A stretch of 64,000 bases of DNA from contig NZ_CP109190.1 of the NCBI RefSeq assembly GCF_041438805.1, positions 4,278,001 through 4,342,000 on the forward strand, given 5' to 3'. Under the pieces are notes generated by a model that was not told the DNA's origin, searched no databases, and saw only the letters and a list, made by a program, of their open reading frames with translations. This document shows, piece after piece, positions 32,507 through 41,547 of the stretch. Both the position numbers and the translations under genes were made by a program. Source of the stretch: Streptomyces sp. NBC_01707. GTDB taxonomy: Bacteria > Actinomycetota > Actinomycetes > Streptomycetales > Streptomycetaceae. Position 1 is the stretch's first letter; each line of letters begins with the position of its first letter.

Positions 32507-33919
32507 GAAACCGAGGTGCTGATCGTCGGCGCCGGCCCCTGCGGCCTCGCGCTCGCCTGCGACCTGGCCCGCCGCGGCGTGCGTGCCGTCCTCGTCGAGC
32601 AGGCGCCCGCGCTCTTCCCCGGCTCTCGTGGCAAGGGCATCCAGCCGCGCACACGTGAGGTCCTCGACGATCTCGGAGTCGGTGACGCGGTGCGCACGCA
32701 CGGCGGCCCGGCACCGGTCGGCATGGTCTGGCAGGACGGGCGGCGCCAGGGTGAGCACGACATGTTCCGCCGGGCGGCGCCGACAGAGGCCGAGCCCTAC
32801 GGGGAGCCGTGGATGATGCCGCAGTGGCGCACGCAGGAGATCCTGCTGGCACGTCTGCGCGAGCTGGGCGGCGAGGTCGCCTTCTCGACCGCGCTCACCG
32901 GACTCGACCAGGACACGGAAGGTGTCACGGCGCACCTGACCACCGGCCCGGTGCGCGCCTCCTACCTGGTCGCGGCGGACGGCGGCCGGAGTACGGTCCG
33001 GCGCGCGCTCGCCGTCGCCATGACCGGTGAGACCGTGGACCCGGCGCCGATGCTGGTCGCCGACGTCCGGGTCGCCGGGGACACTCTCGACCGGCTCAAC
33101 TGGCACGTCGTGATGAGTGACGCGGGCTTCGTCACCCTCTGCCCGCTGCCCGGCACGGCGGACTTCCAGCTGGTGGCGCAGTTCAAGGAGGGCGAGCCGG
33201 ACACCTCCGTCGAGGGTGTACGCGCTCTGGTCGCCGCCCGCACCCATCTCGACGCCCACGACATCACCGAGGTGCGCTGGTCCTCCGACTTCCGGCCGCG
33301 CGCCGCGCTGGCCGACCGGTTCCGGGAGGGCCGCGTCTTCCTGGCGGGCGACGCCGCCCATGTCCACTCCCCGGCGGGCGGACAGGGGCTCAACACCAGC
33401 GTCCAGGACGCGTACAACCTGGGCTGGAAACTCGGCCAGGTGTTGCGGCACGGCGCGCCGGTCGCGCTGCTCGACAGTTATGAAGCGGAGCGGCGGCCGG
33501 TGGCGGCCGACATGCTGGGGCTCTCCACCCGCATCCACCGCGGTGAACAGGAGCGCGGTGCGGCAGCCCAGCAGTTGGGGCTCGGCTACCGCGAGGGCCC
33601 GCTGTCGGCCGGCCGTGCGGGCGCGCTGGTGGCGGGCGACCGGGCCCCGGACGGACCGGCCGGGGACGGCCGACGGCTCTTCGACGTGTTCCGGGGACCG
33701 CACTTCACGCTGCTGATCGTCGGCGCGGACACGGAACCCCCAGCGTTCGACGGTTCGTCGAGCGCCGCGGTCCACGTCCACCGCACCGACGCCTACGAGG
33801 CGTACGGGAAGGGCCTGTTCCTCATCCGCCCCGACGGCTACATCGGCTGGGCGGGCGAGGACGTCTCGAGGCTCGGCTCATATCTGGCACCGCTCGGCCT
33901 CGGCCTCGAGCCCGTCTGA
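32486..33919 (+). CDS. FAD-dependent aromatic-type monooxygenase
   Basis: A 477-residue class A flavoprotein monooxygenase of the PHBH/polyketide-hydroxylase type. It has the FAD fold motif VGAGPCGLALACDLARRG, the middle VAADGGRSTVRR stretch (the DG motif), and the GD motif FLAGDAAHVHSPAGGQGLN. A thioredoxin-like C-terminal extension from about residue 390 is typical of antibiotic-modifying hydroxylases. Codons 3-7 coincide with a perfect operator copy. It probably detoxifies or modifies an aromatic compound that also induces the divergent TetR; the substrate is unknown. Confidence 0.9.
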   Translation: MELNSVKETEVLIVGAGPCGLALACDLARRGVRAVLVEQAPALFPGSRGKGIQPRTREVLDDLGVGDAVRTHGGPAPVGMVWQDGRRQGEHDMFRRAAPTEAEPYGEPWMMPQWRTQEILLARLRELGGEVAFSTALTGLDQDTEGVTAHLTTGPVRASYLVAADGGRSTVRRALAVAMTGETVDPAPMLVADVRVAGDTLDRLNWHVVMSDAGFVTLCPLPGTADFQLVAQFKEGEPDTSVEGVRALVAARTHLDAHDITEVRWSSDFRPRAALADRFREGRVFLAGDAAHVHSPAGGQGLNTSVQDAYNLGWKLGQVLRHGAPVALLDSYEAERRPVAADMLGLSTRIHRGEQERGAAAQQLGLGYREGPLSAGRAGALVAGDRAPDGPAGDGRRLFDVFRGPHFTLLIVGADTEPPAFDGSSSAAVHVHRTDAYEAYGKGLFLIRPDGYIGWAGEDVSRLGSYLAPLGLGLEPV

Positions 33920-33920
33920 G

Positions 33921-34052
33921 TTCCCGCGTCCGAGGCCGTGGAGGTGCGGGCGCGGGACCCGCCGGGGGACGCGCGACGAGGAGTACATGCGCGCCCTCGA
34001 ACTCCTGCGGCACATGATCCGCGACGTGGGCGACGACGCGCGGCACCGGTGA
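33921..34052 (+). other. Possible gene remnant or small ORF
   Basis: This frame is open from the base after the monooxygenase stop region and ends in TGA at 34052. Its last part reads TRDEEYMRALELLRHMIRDV and then GDDARHR, which looks like the end of a real helical protein. An ATG at 33987 would give only 21 residues. I do not recognise the family. It may be the decayed tail of a lost gene. Confidence 0.25.
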
Positions 34053-34067
34053 ACCGGGCCGCCCGCC

Positions 34068-34745
34068 TCACACGCTGCTGAACGAGAGCTTCGCCGCGAA
34101 ACCGAGGAACAGCACACCGGCAGCCGAAGTCGCGCCCGCCGACAGCCGCTTGCGGCGGCGGAACGCGGCGGACAGCCGGGTGCCGCCGAATATCAGCGTC
34201 GACAGGTAGAGGAAGCTGGCGATCTGCAGGAGTGTGCCCAGCAGCAGGAACGACAGCGCCGGATAGGCGTACCCGGGGTCGACGAACTGCACGAAGAAGG
34301 AGATCAGGAACAGGATCGCCTTCGGGTTGAAGAGGCTCACCACCAGCGCCCGTCGGTACGGCCGCTCCACCGCCCCGGCCGCCGCCTTCGCCCCGTCCGA
34401 CCCGGCCGCTTCGTCGGTCAGCTCGGCGATCTGCCGGTGCCGCTCGCGCCACATGGACACCGCGGCCCGCAGCATGCCGATCGCCAGCCAGGTCAGATAG
34501 CCCGCGCCCGCGTACTTGACGATGGCGAAGAGCACCGGCGTGGTCTGCAGCAGGGAGGCGGCGCCGAGCGCGGACAGTGTCATCAGCACCGTGTCACCGG
34601 TCCACACACCGGCCGCCGCCACATACCCGGTCCGCACACCGCGGCGGGCGGCGACGGAGAGCACGTACAGCGAATTCGGCCCCGGCAGCAGAACGATCAG
34701 CACGAGGCCGACGAGGTAGGTCGGAAGATCAGTGACACCCAGCAT
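34068..34745 (-). CDS. LysE-family (LeuE-like) amino acid exporter
   Basis: A 225-residue membrane protein with six predicted helices. The N-terminal region includes LIVLLPGPNSLYVLSVAARRG, the conserved P-G-P-N of LysE/RhtB exporters. A polar loop of about 30 residues sits mid-protein, followed by LFNPKAILFLISFF, typical of LeuE. It exports neutral amino acids or analogues; the substrate is not determined. The ATG at 34745 is chosen so that the first helix starts normally; an upstream GTG/ATG adds only ten residues. Confidence 0.88.
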   Translation of the reverse strand: MLGVTDLPTYLVGLVLIVLLPGPNSLYVLSVAARRGVRTGYVAAAGVWTGDTVLMTLSALGAASLLQTTPVLFAIVKYAGAGYLTWLAIGMLRAAVSMWRERHRQIAELTDEAAGSDGAKAAAGAVERPYRRALVVSLFNPKAILFLISFFVQFVDPGYAYPALSFLLLGTLLQIASFLYLSTLIFGGTRLSAAFRRRKRLSAGATSAAGVLFLGFAAKLSFSSV

Positions 34746-34817
34746 GAGGACGAGTGTCGCACGCGGGTACGACACCCTCCTCGGGTGGTGTTCCTGCCCG
34801 GTGCCCGTCCGGACGGA

Positions 34818-36398
34818 TCAGAACGCGTCCGTCGGCACGTACGTCCCCCACACCTCCCGCAGCGCGTTGCACACCTCACCGACCGTCGCCCGCGCCGCCA
34901 GTGCGTCCTTCATCGGGTAGAGGACGTTGTCCGTCCCCTCGGCCGCCTTCTTCAACCGGCCCAACGCCTCGTCGACCGCGCCCTGGTCGCGCTCGGCCCG
35001 CAGCTTCGCCAGCCGGGCCGCCTGCTGAGCCTCGATCGCCGGGTCGACGCGGAGCGGCTCGTACGGCTCCTCCTCGTCGAGCTGGAAGCGGTTGACGCCG
35101 ACGACGACGCGCTCCCCGCTGTCCGTCTCCTGGGCGATCCGGTAGGCGCTGCGCTCGATCTCGCTCTTCTGGAAGCCGCGCTCGATCGCGTTGACCGCCC
35201 CGCCCATGTCCTCGACCTTGAGCATGAGGTCCCTGGCCTCGGCTTCGACGGCATCCGTCATCGATTCGACGACGTACGAACCGGCGAACGGGTCGACGGT
35301 GGCCGTGACGTCCGTCTCGTACGCCAGGACCTGCTGGGTACGCAGGGCCAGTCGCGCGGACTTGTCGGTCGGCAGCGCGATCGCCTCGTCGAACGAGTTG
35401 GTGTGCAGCGACTGCGTACCGCCGAGAACCGCGCCGAGCCCCTGGACGGCGACGCGCACCAGGTTGACCTCGGGCTGCTGGGCGGTCAGCTGGACGCCGG
35501 CGGTCTGGGTGTGGAAGCGCAGCATCAACGACTTGGGGTTCTTCGCACCGAACTCCTCCTTCATCACCCGGGCCCAGATCCGGCGGGCGGCGCGGAACTT
35601 GGCGACCTCTTCGAGGATCGTCGTACGGGCGACGAAGAAGAAGGAGAGGCGCGGGGCGAAGTCGTCGACGTCCATACCGGCCGCGACGGCGGTACGGACG
35701 TACTCGATGCCGTCCGCGAGAGTGAACGCGATCTCCTGCGCGGGCGAGGCACCGGCCTCCGCCATGTGGTAGCCGGAGATCGAGATGGTGTTCCACTTCG
35801 GGATCTCGGCCTTGCAGTACTTGAAGATGTCGGCGATCAGCCGCAGCGACGGCTTGGGCGGGAAGATGTACGTGCCGCGGGCGATGTACTCCTTCAGGAC
35901 ATCGTTCTGGACGGTGCCGGTCAGCCGGTCGGCCGGAACGCCCTGCTCCTCGCCGACCAGCTGGTACATGAGGAGGAGCAGCGCGGCGGGCGCGTTGATC
36001 GTCATCGATGTGGAGACCTTGTCGAGCGGGATCCCGCCGAACAGGACCCGCATGTCCTCGACCGAGTCGATCGCCACCCCGACCTTGCCGACCTCTCCCG
36101 ACGCGATCGGCGCGTCGGAGTCATGGCCCATCTGGGTGGGCAGGTCGAAGGCGACGGACAGGCCCATCGTGCCGTTGGCGATCAGCTGCTTGTAGCGGGC
36201 GTTCGATTCGGAGGCCGTGCCGAACCCGGCGTACTGACGCATCGTCCACGGCCGGCCGGTGTACATCGACGGGTAGACACCGCGGGTGAAGGGGTAGGCG
36301 CCCGGCTCGCCCAGTTTGTCGTCGGCGTTCCACCCGTCGAGTGCGTCCGGCCCGTACACCGGCTCGATGGGCAGTCCCGACTCCGACTCGCGCGTCAT
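34818..36398 (-). CDS. Acyl-CoA (methylmalonyl-CoA-type) mutase large subunit
   Basis: 526 residues covering only the TIM-barrel substrate-binding half of a B12-dependent mutase; no C-terminal cobalamin domain (DxHxxG) is present, so a separate small subunit elsewhere must supply it. The substrate region reads [20 protein letters not shown] and the later [18 protein letters not shown]. The Tyr in RQYAG and the Arg in IARGTY match methylmalonyl-CoA rather than isobutyryl-CoA mutases (Phe/Gln). The product would feed propionyl- or methylmalonyl-CoA pools. GGGAGG precedes the ATG by about nine bases. Confidence 0.88.
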   Translation of the reverse strand: MTRESESGLPIEPVYGPDALDGWNADDKLGEPGAYPFTRGVYPSMYTGRPWTMRQYAGFGTASESNARYKQLIANGTMGLSVAFDLPTQMGHDSDAPIASGEVGKVGVAIDSVEDMRVLFGGIPLDKVSTSMTINAPAALLLLMYQLVGEEQGVPADRLTGTVQNDVLKEYIARGTYIFPPKPSLRLIADIFKYCKAEIPKWNTISISGYHMAEAGASPAQEIAFTLADGIEYVRTAVAAGMDVDDFAPRLSFFFVARTTILEEVAKFRAARRIWARVMKEEFGAKNPKSLMLRFHTQTAGVQLTAQQPEVNLVRVAVQGLGAVLGGTQSLHTNSFDEAIALPTDKSARLALRTQQVLAYETDVTATVDPFAGSYVVESMTDAVEAEARDLMLKVEDMGGAVNAIERGFQKSEIERSAYRIAQETDSGERVVVGVNRFQLDEEEPYEPLRVDPAIEAQQAARLAKLRAERDQGAVDEALGRLKKAAEGTDNVLYPMKDALAARATVGEVCNALREVWGTYVPTDAF

Positions 36399-36620
36399 CT
36401 GCTGTGCCTCCCGCTGGAGCTACTTACTGGTAACCAACGACCCTCGCGACGGACTGTAGCGGCGGGCGTGCGACCGATGGAGAGGCACGGGCTGGGACCT
36501 TGCTCACAAGGTGCGTCCTACGGGCCTTCCCCACCGCACTCACCATCATGCGCGGGCTTTGGCAACCGAGCAGAGCGGGAATCCGTCCCAACAGATACCG
36601 AAGGAAGCAGGGGGCCGAGG

Positions 36621-37520
36621 ATGACACACAGAATCGGGCACGGTGCAGGAACGATCGGCCGGACAGCAAGGCACCCGGGCGGCGCAGCGGTGGCTGCCGT
36701 CGTCCTCCTCGCTCTGACCGCCACCACCGCGGGCTGCAAGGCGCAGCCCGCCAACGGGTCTCCGGCGGCCACGTCGTCACCGCCGAAGGCCTCCGCCCCG
36801 GCGACCGACGACGCCAAACCCGCCGCGGCCGCCTCGAAGCCGACGGCCTCACCGACACCGTCCGCCACGCCGAAGCCCGACCCGCAGGGGAAGACGCTGA
36901 TGGCGACCGGCTCCCAGGGCAAGCAGGTACGGGAACTGCAGGCCCGGCTCCGGCAGATCGGTCATTTCGGCCGTACTCCCACCGGTTACTACGGCACCCT
37001 CACCGTCGCCGCCGTGCAGTCCTTCCAGGGCAAGCGCGGACTGTCCCGTACCGGCAGGACGGACACGCTCACCTGGCAGAAGCTGCTCGCCATGACCCGG
37101 AAGCCGACGGCCGCCGAGCTGAACCCGCCGACCTCCCGCCCCGTCGCCGCACCCGACGAGCGCTGCCTCACCGGCCGGGTGCTCTGCATCAGCAAGAACA
37201 GCCGGACCCTGTCCTGGATGATCGACGGCCGTGTCGTCTCGACGATGGACGTACGGTTCGGCTCGCAGTACACGCCGACCCGCGAGGGCACCTTCTCCAT
37301 CTACTGGAAGTCCCGGCACCATGTGTCGACGATCTACCACACGGCCATGCCGTACGCGATGTTCTTCAGCGGCGGCCAAGCCGTGCACTACTCGGCGGAC
37401 TTCGCGGCCCGAGGCTACAGCGGCGCCTCGCACGGGTGCGTGAACGTCCGGGACGAGGGGAAGATCGCCGCACTCTTCGACCAGGTCCGCACCGGCGACA
37501 AGGTCGTCATCTACTGGTGA
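36621..37520 (+). CDS. L,D-transpeptidase, probable lipoprotein
   Basis: 299 residues: a basic N-terminus, a hydrophobic stretch ending TTAGC (a plausible lipobox), a Pro/Ala/Ser/Thr/Lys linker, a PG_binding_1 domain (QVRELQARLRQIGHFG and onwards) and a YkuD catalytic domain ending with SHGCVNVRD. It would make 3-3 peptidoglycan cross-links. The frame is open far upstream, but that region is antisense to the mutase gene, and the signal sequence fixes the ATG at 36621. It has the same domain order as the enzyme at 7341. Confidence 0.9.
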   Translation: MTHRIGHGAGTIGRTARHPGGAAVAAVVLLALTATTAGCKAQPANGSPAATSSPPKASAPATDDAKPAAAASKPTASPTPSATPKPDPQGKTLMATGSQGKQVRELQARLRQIGHFGRTPTGYYGTLTVAAVQSFQGKRGLSRTGRTDTLTWQKLLAMTRKPTAAELNPPTSRPVAAPDERCLTGRVLCISKNSRTLSWMIDGRVVSTMDVRFGSQYTPTREGTFSIYWKSRHHVSTIYHTAMPYAMFFSGGQAVHYSADFAARGYSGASHGCVNVRDEGKIAALFDQVRTGDKVVIYW

Positions 37521-37538
37521 GGGCGAAGTGGGGAAGGG

Positions 37539-37577
37539 GGCGCGGGCGGGACCGGGGGAACGTGTCCCGCCCGCGCC
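37539..37577 (+). terminator. Terminator after the L,D-transpeptidase
   Basis: A perfect 14-base GC stem (37539-37552 with 37564-37577) and an 11-base loop begin 18 bases after the stop. Confidence 0.8.
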
Positions 37578-37708
37578 AGGTGCGCTGAGCCGAAGGTACG
37601 GGGGGAACCCCGGCTCTGTGCGCTGCCGATGACCAGTCGGCTCACTCTGTACTGCGCCGACGGCTCAGAAAATGTCACACCCGGTGGCAGCGGAGCGGCC
37701 GGCGCGGC

Positions 37709-38866
37709 TCAGCGAGTGGCCGCAGCGCCGCCCGGGACGGCCGGGAGCGCAGGGGCCGACGGCGGTGGAGTGGCGGGTTTGAACCAGAGCGACCGGACCG
37801 CGTCCGGACCGTCGTCTCCCGTGACCTCGCCGTATCCGCCGCCGTCGCCGCTGCCCTCCTGCGCGTAACCGCCGTCGCCGTCGGGCCGCTCCAGGACGCG
37901 CTTGCAGAACCGGTCCAGGTTGCCGGCGCCCCTGGCCATCACTACGAGGCGGCGCCTGCGGTCGGCGTCGAGGTCGCCGTCGCGGTAGTCGCGGCAGGCC
38001 CTGACGGTCCGGCCCAGCCATTTGCCGGACGTGCCGTCCCGGCCGCCGCCGGAGGTGCTGTCGCGGGCGGTCCCGCCAACGGAACGGGGAGCGGCGTCGA
38101 CGTCGTCCCCGTGACCGTCGCCTTCCGTACCGCCTCGACCGTCCTGGTCGTTCGCACCGTCGTCGCCCCTGCGGGTTCCGTCGCCGGGGGTGGACGGCGC
38201 GGCGGGGTCGGGGGAGGTGTCCGGGCCCGGGGAAACCGCCGGCGGGACGGGCGTCCTGTCGGACGTGGGCCCGGATCCCAGCTCCCCCGGGGAGGCGGGC
38301 GCCGATACGGAGGAGGCGGGCAGCGGGTCGGCGTGCCCACCGAACGGCCCCGGAAGCACGCCCGTACCCGCGGCGACGGCGACCCCACCGAGCGCGAAGC
38401 CCGCGAGGGAAGCGGCGAGACCGAAGCGGAGGGGCCGTCTCCAGCGCCGGGGACGCATGTCGCCGCCGGAGCGGGCGGAGAAGCACGAGGAGGACCGGGC
38501 GGAGGAGGCGGGGCCGATGCGGATCGCTCCGAGCGTCTCGGGCACTCCCGGTTGCGCACCTGGTCCTGGCTGCCCCGTCTGCTCCGGCTCGCTGCTCCGT
38601 GCGGCGTGCCCCGCCGCCTGCGCCGACTGCGTCTCGGACCGTGCCCACGTACGGGCGGCACGCGGGACTGCACGGAAGGCGGCCAGCGCGGCGGCCTCAC
38701 CCGGCAGTTCGCCGTCGGCCGGCCGGGCTCCGCGGGCGGCGGCCAGCGCGGCCATGAGCCGTGCGGCCTCGGTACGCGCGTGGCCGTCGACGGGATCGAC
38801 CGGTTCACCGCGGAGCAATCTCTCCGCGGCGTCCTTGTCAAGCCATTCGTGCTGTTCGTCGGCCAT
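37709..38866 (-). CDS. Putative membrane anti-sigma factor
   Basis: About 385 residues: an acidic N-terminal cytoplasmic region (DEQHEWLDKDAAERLLRGE), one membrane helix near residues 137-157 (GLAASLAGFALGGVAVAAG), a long Pro/Gly/Asp/Ser-rich linker outside, and a C-terminal segment with two Cys (VRACRDYRDGDLDADRRRR, then RFCKRVLE). The ATG shares a base with the stop of the ECF sigma gene (TGATG), so the two products should be made together; that pairing is the basis for the anti-sigma call. No zinc-binding HxxxCxxC is visible. An in-frame GTG lies three bases upstream. Confidence 0.75.
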   Translation of the reverse strand: MADEQHEWLDKDAAERLLRGEPVDPVDGHARTEAARLMAALAAARGARPADGELPGEAAALAAFRAVPRAARTWARSETQSAQAAGHAARSSEPEQTGQPGPGAQPGVPETLGAIRIGPASSARSSSCFSARSGGDMRPRRWRRPLRFGLAASLAGFALGGVAVAAGTGVLPGPFGGHADPLPASSVSAPASPGELGSGPTSDRTPVPPAVSPGPDTSPDPAAPSTPGDGTRRGDDGANDQDGRGGTEGDGHGDDVDAAPRSVGGTARDSTSGGGRDGTSGKWLGRTVRACRDYRDGDLDADRRRRLVVMARGAGNLDRFCKRVLERPDGDGGYAQEGSGDGGGYGEVTGDDGPDAVRSLWFKPATPPPSAPALPAVPGGAAATR

Positions 38867-39660
38867 CACATGTTCCTCTGCGTCCACGGACGCGAATGCG
38901 TCACACCGGCGGACGCCGTCAGTCCGGTGCGCGAGACACGCTGCGCGGGTACGGCATCGAGCTCCGCCGCCTGACCTGCCGCGCTCCCGTGCGGGTGGGA
39001 AACACCGCGCCCGTCGCCGTTCGTGCCGGTCTCGCCGCTGTCGGCATGGAGTAGTTCCGCCAGCCGTTTCAGCCCGCGGTGCGCAGCCGTACGAACCGCC
39101 CCCGGTCGCTTGCCGAGCGTCTGCGCCGCACTCTTCGCGTCCAGGCCGACCACCACACGCAGCACCACGGCCTCGGCCTGATCCTGCGGCAGCTGGGCGA
39201 TGAGGGACATGGTACGGCCGGTGGCCAGGGCCTCCATCGCCTCGTCGGCGGTGTCGGATTCGGCCGGCTTCTCGGACAGCTCCGTCTCGTCGCCACCGAC
39301 CGCGGGGCGTCTGCCGCGCATCCTCAGATGATCGAGGGCGCGGTTACGGGCTATACGCGCCGCCCACCCCCGGAACCGGTCGGCGTCGCCGCTGAACCGG
39401 TCGAGGTCCCGCGCGATCTGCAGCCAGGACTCGGACGCCACGTCCTCGGCGTCCGGCTCCCCCACCAACGTCCGTATGTAACCCAGCAGCCGCGGCTGCA
39501 CTGCGCGGTACACAGTACGGAAAGCGTCTTCGTCCCCGTCCTGTGCCGCGAGCACCGCGGCGGTCAGCTCCGCGTCGTCCCCCAGCACTCCCTCAACCTG
39601 CCCTGCTGTCCTGAATCGCAGCTGGTCACCACTGCCGCGCCACCCTGCGCGACTCAGCAC
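38866..39660 (-). CDS. ECF sigma factor
   Basis: 264 residues. Region 2 reads RLLGYIRTLVGEPDAEDVAS and then RFRGWAARIARNRALDHLR; region 4 includes LPQDQAEAVVLRVVVGLDAK and the helix-turn-helix AQTLGKRPGAVRTAAHRGLK. A roughly 50-residue C-terminal tail follows. The GTG at 39660 is favoured because GAAGGA precedes it by six bases; a GTG at 39588 would remove 24 residues. It is tightly coupled to the membrane protein downstream. The signal it answers is unknown. Confidence 0.88.
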   Translation of the reverse strand: MLSRAGWRGSGDQLRFRTAGQVEGVLGDDAELTAAVLAAQDGDEDAFRTVYRAVQPRLLGYIRTLVGEPDAEDVASESWLQIARDLDRFSGDADRFRGWAARIARNRALDHLRMRGRRPAVGGDETELSEKPAESDTADEAMEALATGRTMSLIAQLPQDQAEAVVLRVVVGLDAKSAAQTLGKRPGAVRTAAHRGLKRLAELLHADSGETGTNGDGRGVSHPHGSAAGQAAELDAVPAQRVSRTGLTASAGVTHSRPWTQRNM

Positions 39661-39791
39661 GCTACGTCCTTCGCGGGGGCCACGTCCATGACTTGTACAA
39701 CCCGCAACATTTCACGGGCACCGTGCGGTGTGACAGAAAACGCAGTCGCGGCGCTGAGATGAGTACGGGGTCGTCCTGCGGCCCCGCGGAA

Positions 39792-39835
39792 GACGACCGG
39801 GGCCTCTCCTGTGGGGGGTGGCGGCCCCGGTCGTC
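39792..39835 (-). terminator. Terminator after the 39887-40465 gene
   Basis: A perfect 13-base stem (39792-39804 with 39823-39835) and an 18-base loop lie about 50 bases past that gene's stop, upstream of the ECF sigma gene on the same strand. Confidence 0.7.
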
Positions 39836-39886
39836 CTCGTCAACTTCTTGAGTGTGTGCGGCACTCCGTCGATCGAGCGGGATCGA

Positions 39887-40465
39887 TCAGGCAGGCCCGC
39901 GCCCGCGCGCCCGCCGCGACGTCGCCGCACGGAGCACCCGCTGTCCCTCGGTCGAGACGTCCAATGCCTGGCGCAGGCCGGCCCCCGCAGGGGAAGCCCC
40001 CGCCGACTCGGCCAGCATCTCCAGGATCCGGATCTGCCGGCCCACCTCCCCGGCGACCAGCGGCCCGGCCCCCGCCGGACCGTCCTCGCGGCAGCGCCGC
40101 AGCAGATCGTCCCCGGCAGCGGGCGCCGCGTCCTGCCCGAGGTGGACCTGCAGGGCCAGCAGCGAGCAGGCATCCGCCCAGGCCCGCAGCCCCGGATCCG
40201 TCCGCTCCGCAGGCGCATCGCCGAGCAGCTTCCGTATCGCCGGCACCGTCCCGTCCGCCCCGGACGGCAGGTCGTTCAGCACCGCGCGGGCTTCGGCCAG
40301 ACGATCCGGCCATTCGTCACGGTCGGCGCAGCCCGCCCAGAGCGGACGCAGGGGGTCGGGGTCGGCGCCCTCCGCGGGCTGCGGCAGGCATCGGTCGAGG
40401 CAGGCGATTCCGCTCGCGGCCAGTGCCCGCTCGTCCGCGGCGGCGATCAGTTCCAGCAGGCTCAT
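39887..40465 (-). CDS. Hypothetical protein
   Basis: 192 residues, soluble, rich in Ala, Leu, Arg and Asp, predicted mostly helical (MSLLELIAAADERALAASGI at the start). It has several Cys in pairs with Leu/Asp (ACLDRCLP) but no metal motif I know. No signal peptide or membrane segment. The ATG at 40465 follows GGGGGAGAA. It stands alone between two hairpin-containing gaps. Family not recognised. Confidence 0.65.
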   Translation of the reverse strand: MSLLELIAAADERALAASGIACLDRCLPQPAEGADPDPLRPLWAGCADRDEWPDRLAEARAVLNDLPSGADGTVPAIRKLLGDAPAERTDPGLRAWADACSLLALQVHLGQDAAPAAGDDLLRRCREDGPAGAGPLVAGEVGRQIRILEMLAESAGASPAGAGLRQALDVSTEGQRVLRAATSRRARGRGPA

Positions 40466-40634
40466 CGGCTTCTCCCCCGTCGGCCTGTCCCCGTACGGGT
40501 GCACGGGGACGCGGCACTTCCCGCTGCCGCATACCGCTTACAGCGTCGAATGGCTCAAAATCGTCACTGCTGGAGTCTGAAATAGCACCCCCTAAGGGGG
40601 GTTCGTCCCCCACTGAGCCTCAACCGGTTCGTCC

Positions 40635-41423
40635 TCAGCTGAGCGGATACACACCCAGCGCCGCCCGCTCCCCCTGCATCCGGGTCAGTTTGCGCACGAA
40701 GAGGATCGCGAACACCGCCGCCACGATGCCAAGCGCATCGGCGGCCAGCATCCGGCCGGCCGCGTCCATGACCTCCTGTGCCTCCTCCGCCTTCATGTAC
40801 TGCTGGGAGGCGTACCGGGAGAAGACCGACGAGCAGACCCAGGCCCCCCACCACAGATTGAGCGGAGTCGTGGAAACCGTGCGCCAGCTGCCGTCGGTAT
40901 GGGTCTGGGCGCTCGCGGCCCAGATGCCGCTCGCGATCCGCTGCGGCATGACCAGGTTGGCGAACGGGACGAACCACGCGCCGACCGCCCATCCGGGCTT
41001 CATCGGCTGCATGCTCGCGTCGAACACCTCGGCGTTCAGCCGCACCCGCCGGAACCAGAGGATGAAGACGACGCCGGTGGCCAGCATCACCAGGAGCTGG
41101 AGGACTCCTGAGGCCATGTACAGGTTGTCGGCACGATCCGCCTCGGCGTCGTCGAACGTCGCGAAGCCGTTGTCCAGCGCGTCGCCGAGCAGGCTGCGGA
41201 CGTTCAGCCCCGCGAGCACGGCGAGCAGGTCGGACACGGCAGCGACCACGAGCAGGATGACGACGGCCTTCGCGAGCCCGTCGGGTGAGCGCAGCAGCCG
41301 CTGCGGCGACGCGAAGGACGGGGCCGCAGGCATCGGCGCCGACGCCCCGGCAGGCCCGGCGCACAGGATGCAGAACCCCTCCGCGGTGACCGGCGGTCTG
41401 ATACGGCAGGTTGAGCACAGCAT
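40635..41423 (-). CDS. DUF4328 membrane protein with N-terminal zinc-ribbon-like segment
   Basis: 262 residues. The N-terminus has CSTCRIRPP and then CILC, four Cys spaced like a small zinc ribbon. Four hydrophobic segments follow (near 55-80, 110-135, 150-175 and 225-245), with the DUF4328 block FDASMQPMKPGWAVGAWFVP then FANLVMPQRIASGIW. The function of DUF4328 is unknown. The ATG at 41423 follows a G-run by nine bases; a TTG at 41459 is the alternative. Confidence 0.8.
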   Translation of the reverse strand: MLCSTCRIRPPVTAEGFCILCAGPAGASAPMPAAPSFASPQRLLRSPDGLAKAVVILLVVAAVSDLLAVLAGLNVRSLLGDALDNGFATFDDAEADRADNLYMASGVLQLLVMLATGVVFILWFRRVRLNAEVFDASMQPMKPGWAVGAWFVPFANLVMPQRIASGIWAASAQTHTDGSWRTVSTTPLNLWWGAWVCSSVFSRYASQQYMKAEEAQEVMDAAGRMLAADALGIVAAVFAILFVRKLTRMQGERAALGVYPLS

Positions 41424-41547
41424 GAAGGGGACCCCCCAGGGTTCTGAATTCTTTCGCAAGAACGCGCGTCTCCACCCCCGGAGCGCACGGCAAGCGGAAT
41501 GTAGCCCTGGCCCACCGTGATGTCCATCGACATCCGGTACGGCCCGC

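Noticed and set aside
36424..36433. TTACTGGTAA upstream of the mutase gene as an operator
   Set aside because: Only four-base arms and a single copy, with no linked regulator; too weak to call.
34437..36620. In-frame extension of the second L,D-transpeptidase by over 700 codons
   Set aside because: The extension is antisense to the mutase gene; the signal sequence starts at 36621.
40588..40604. C-run/G-run hairpin between the 39887-40465 and DUF4328 genes
   Set aside because: Only a five-base stem with a three-base loop; not distinguishable from chance in this composition.
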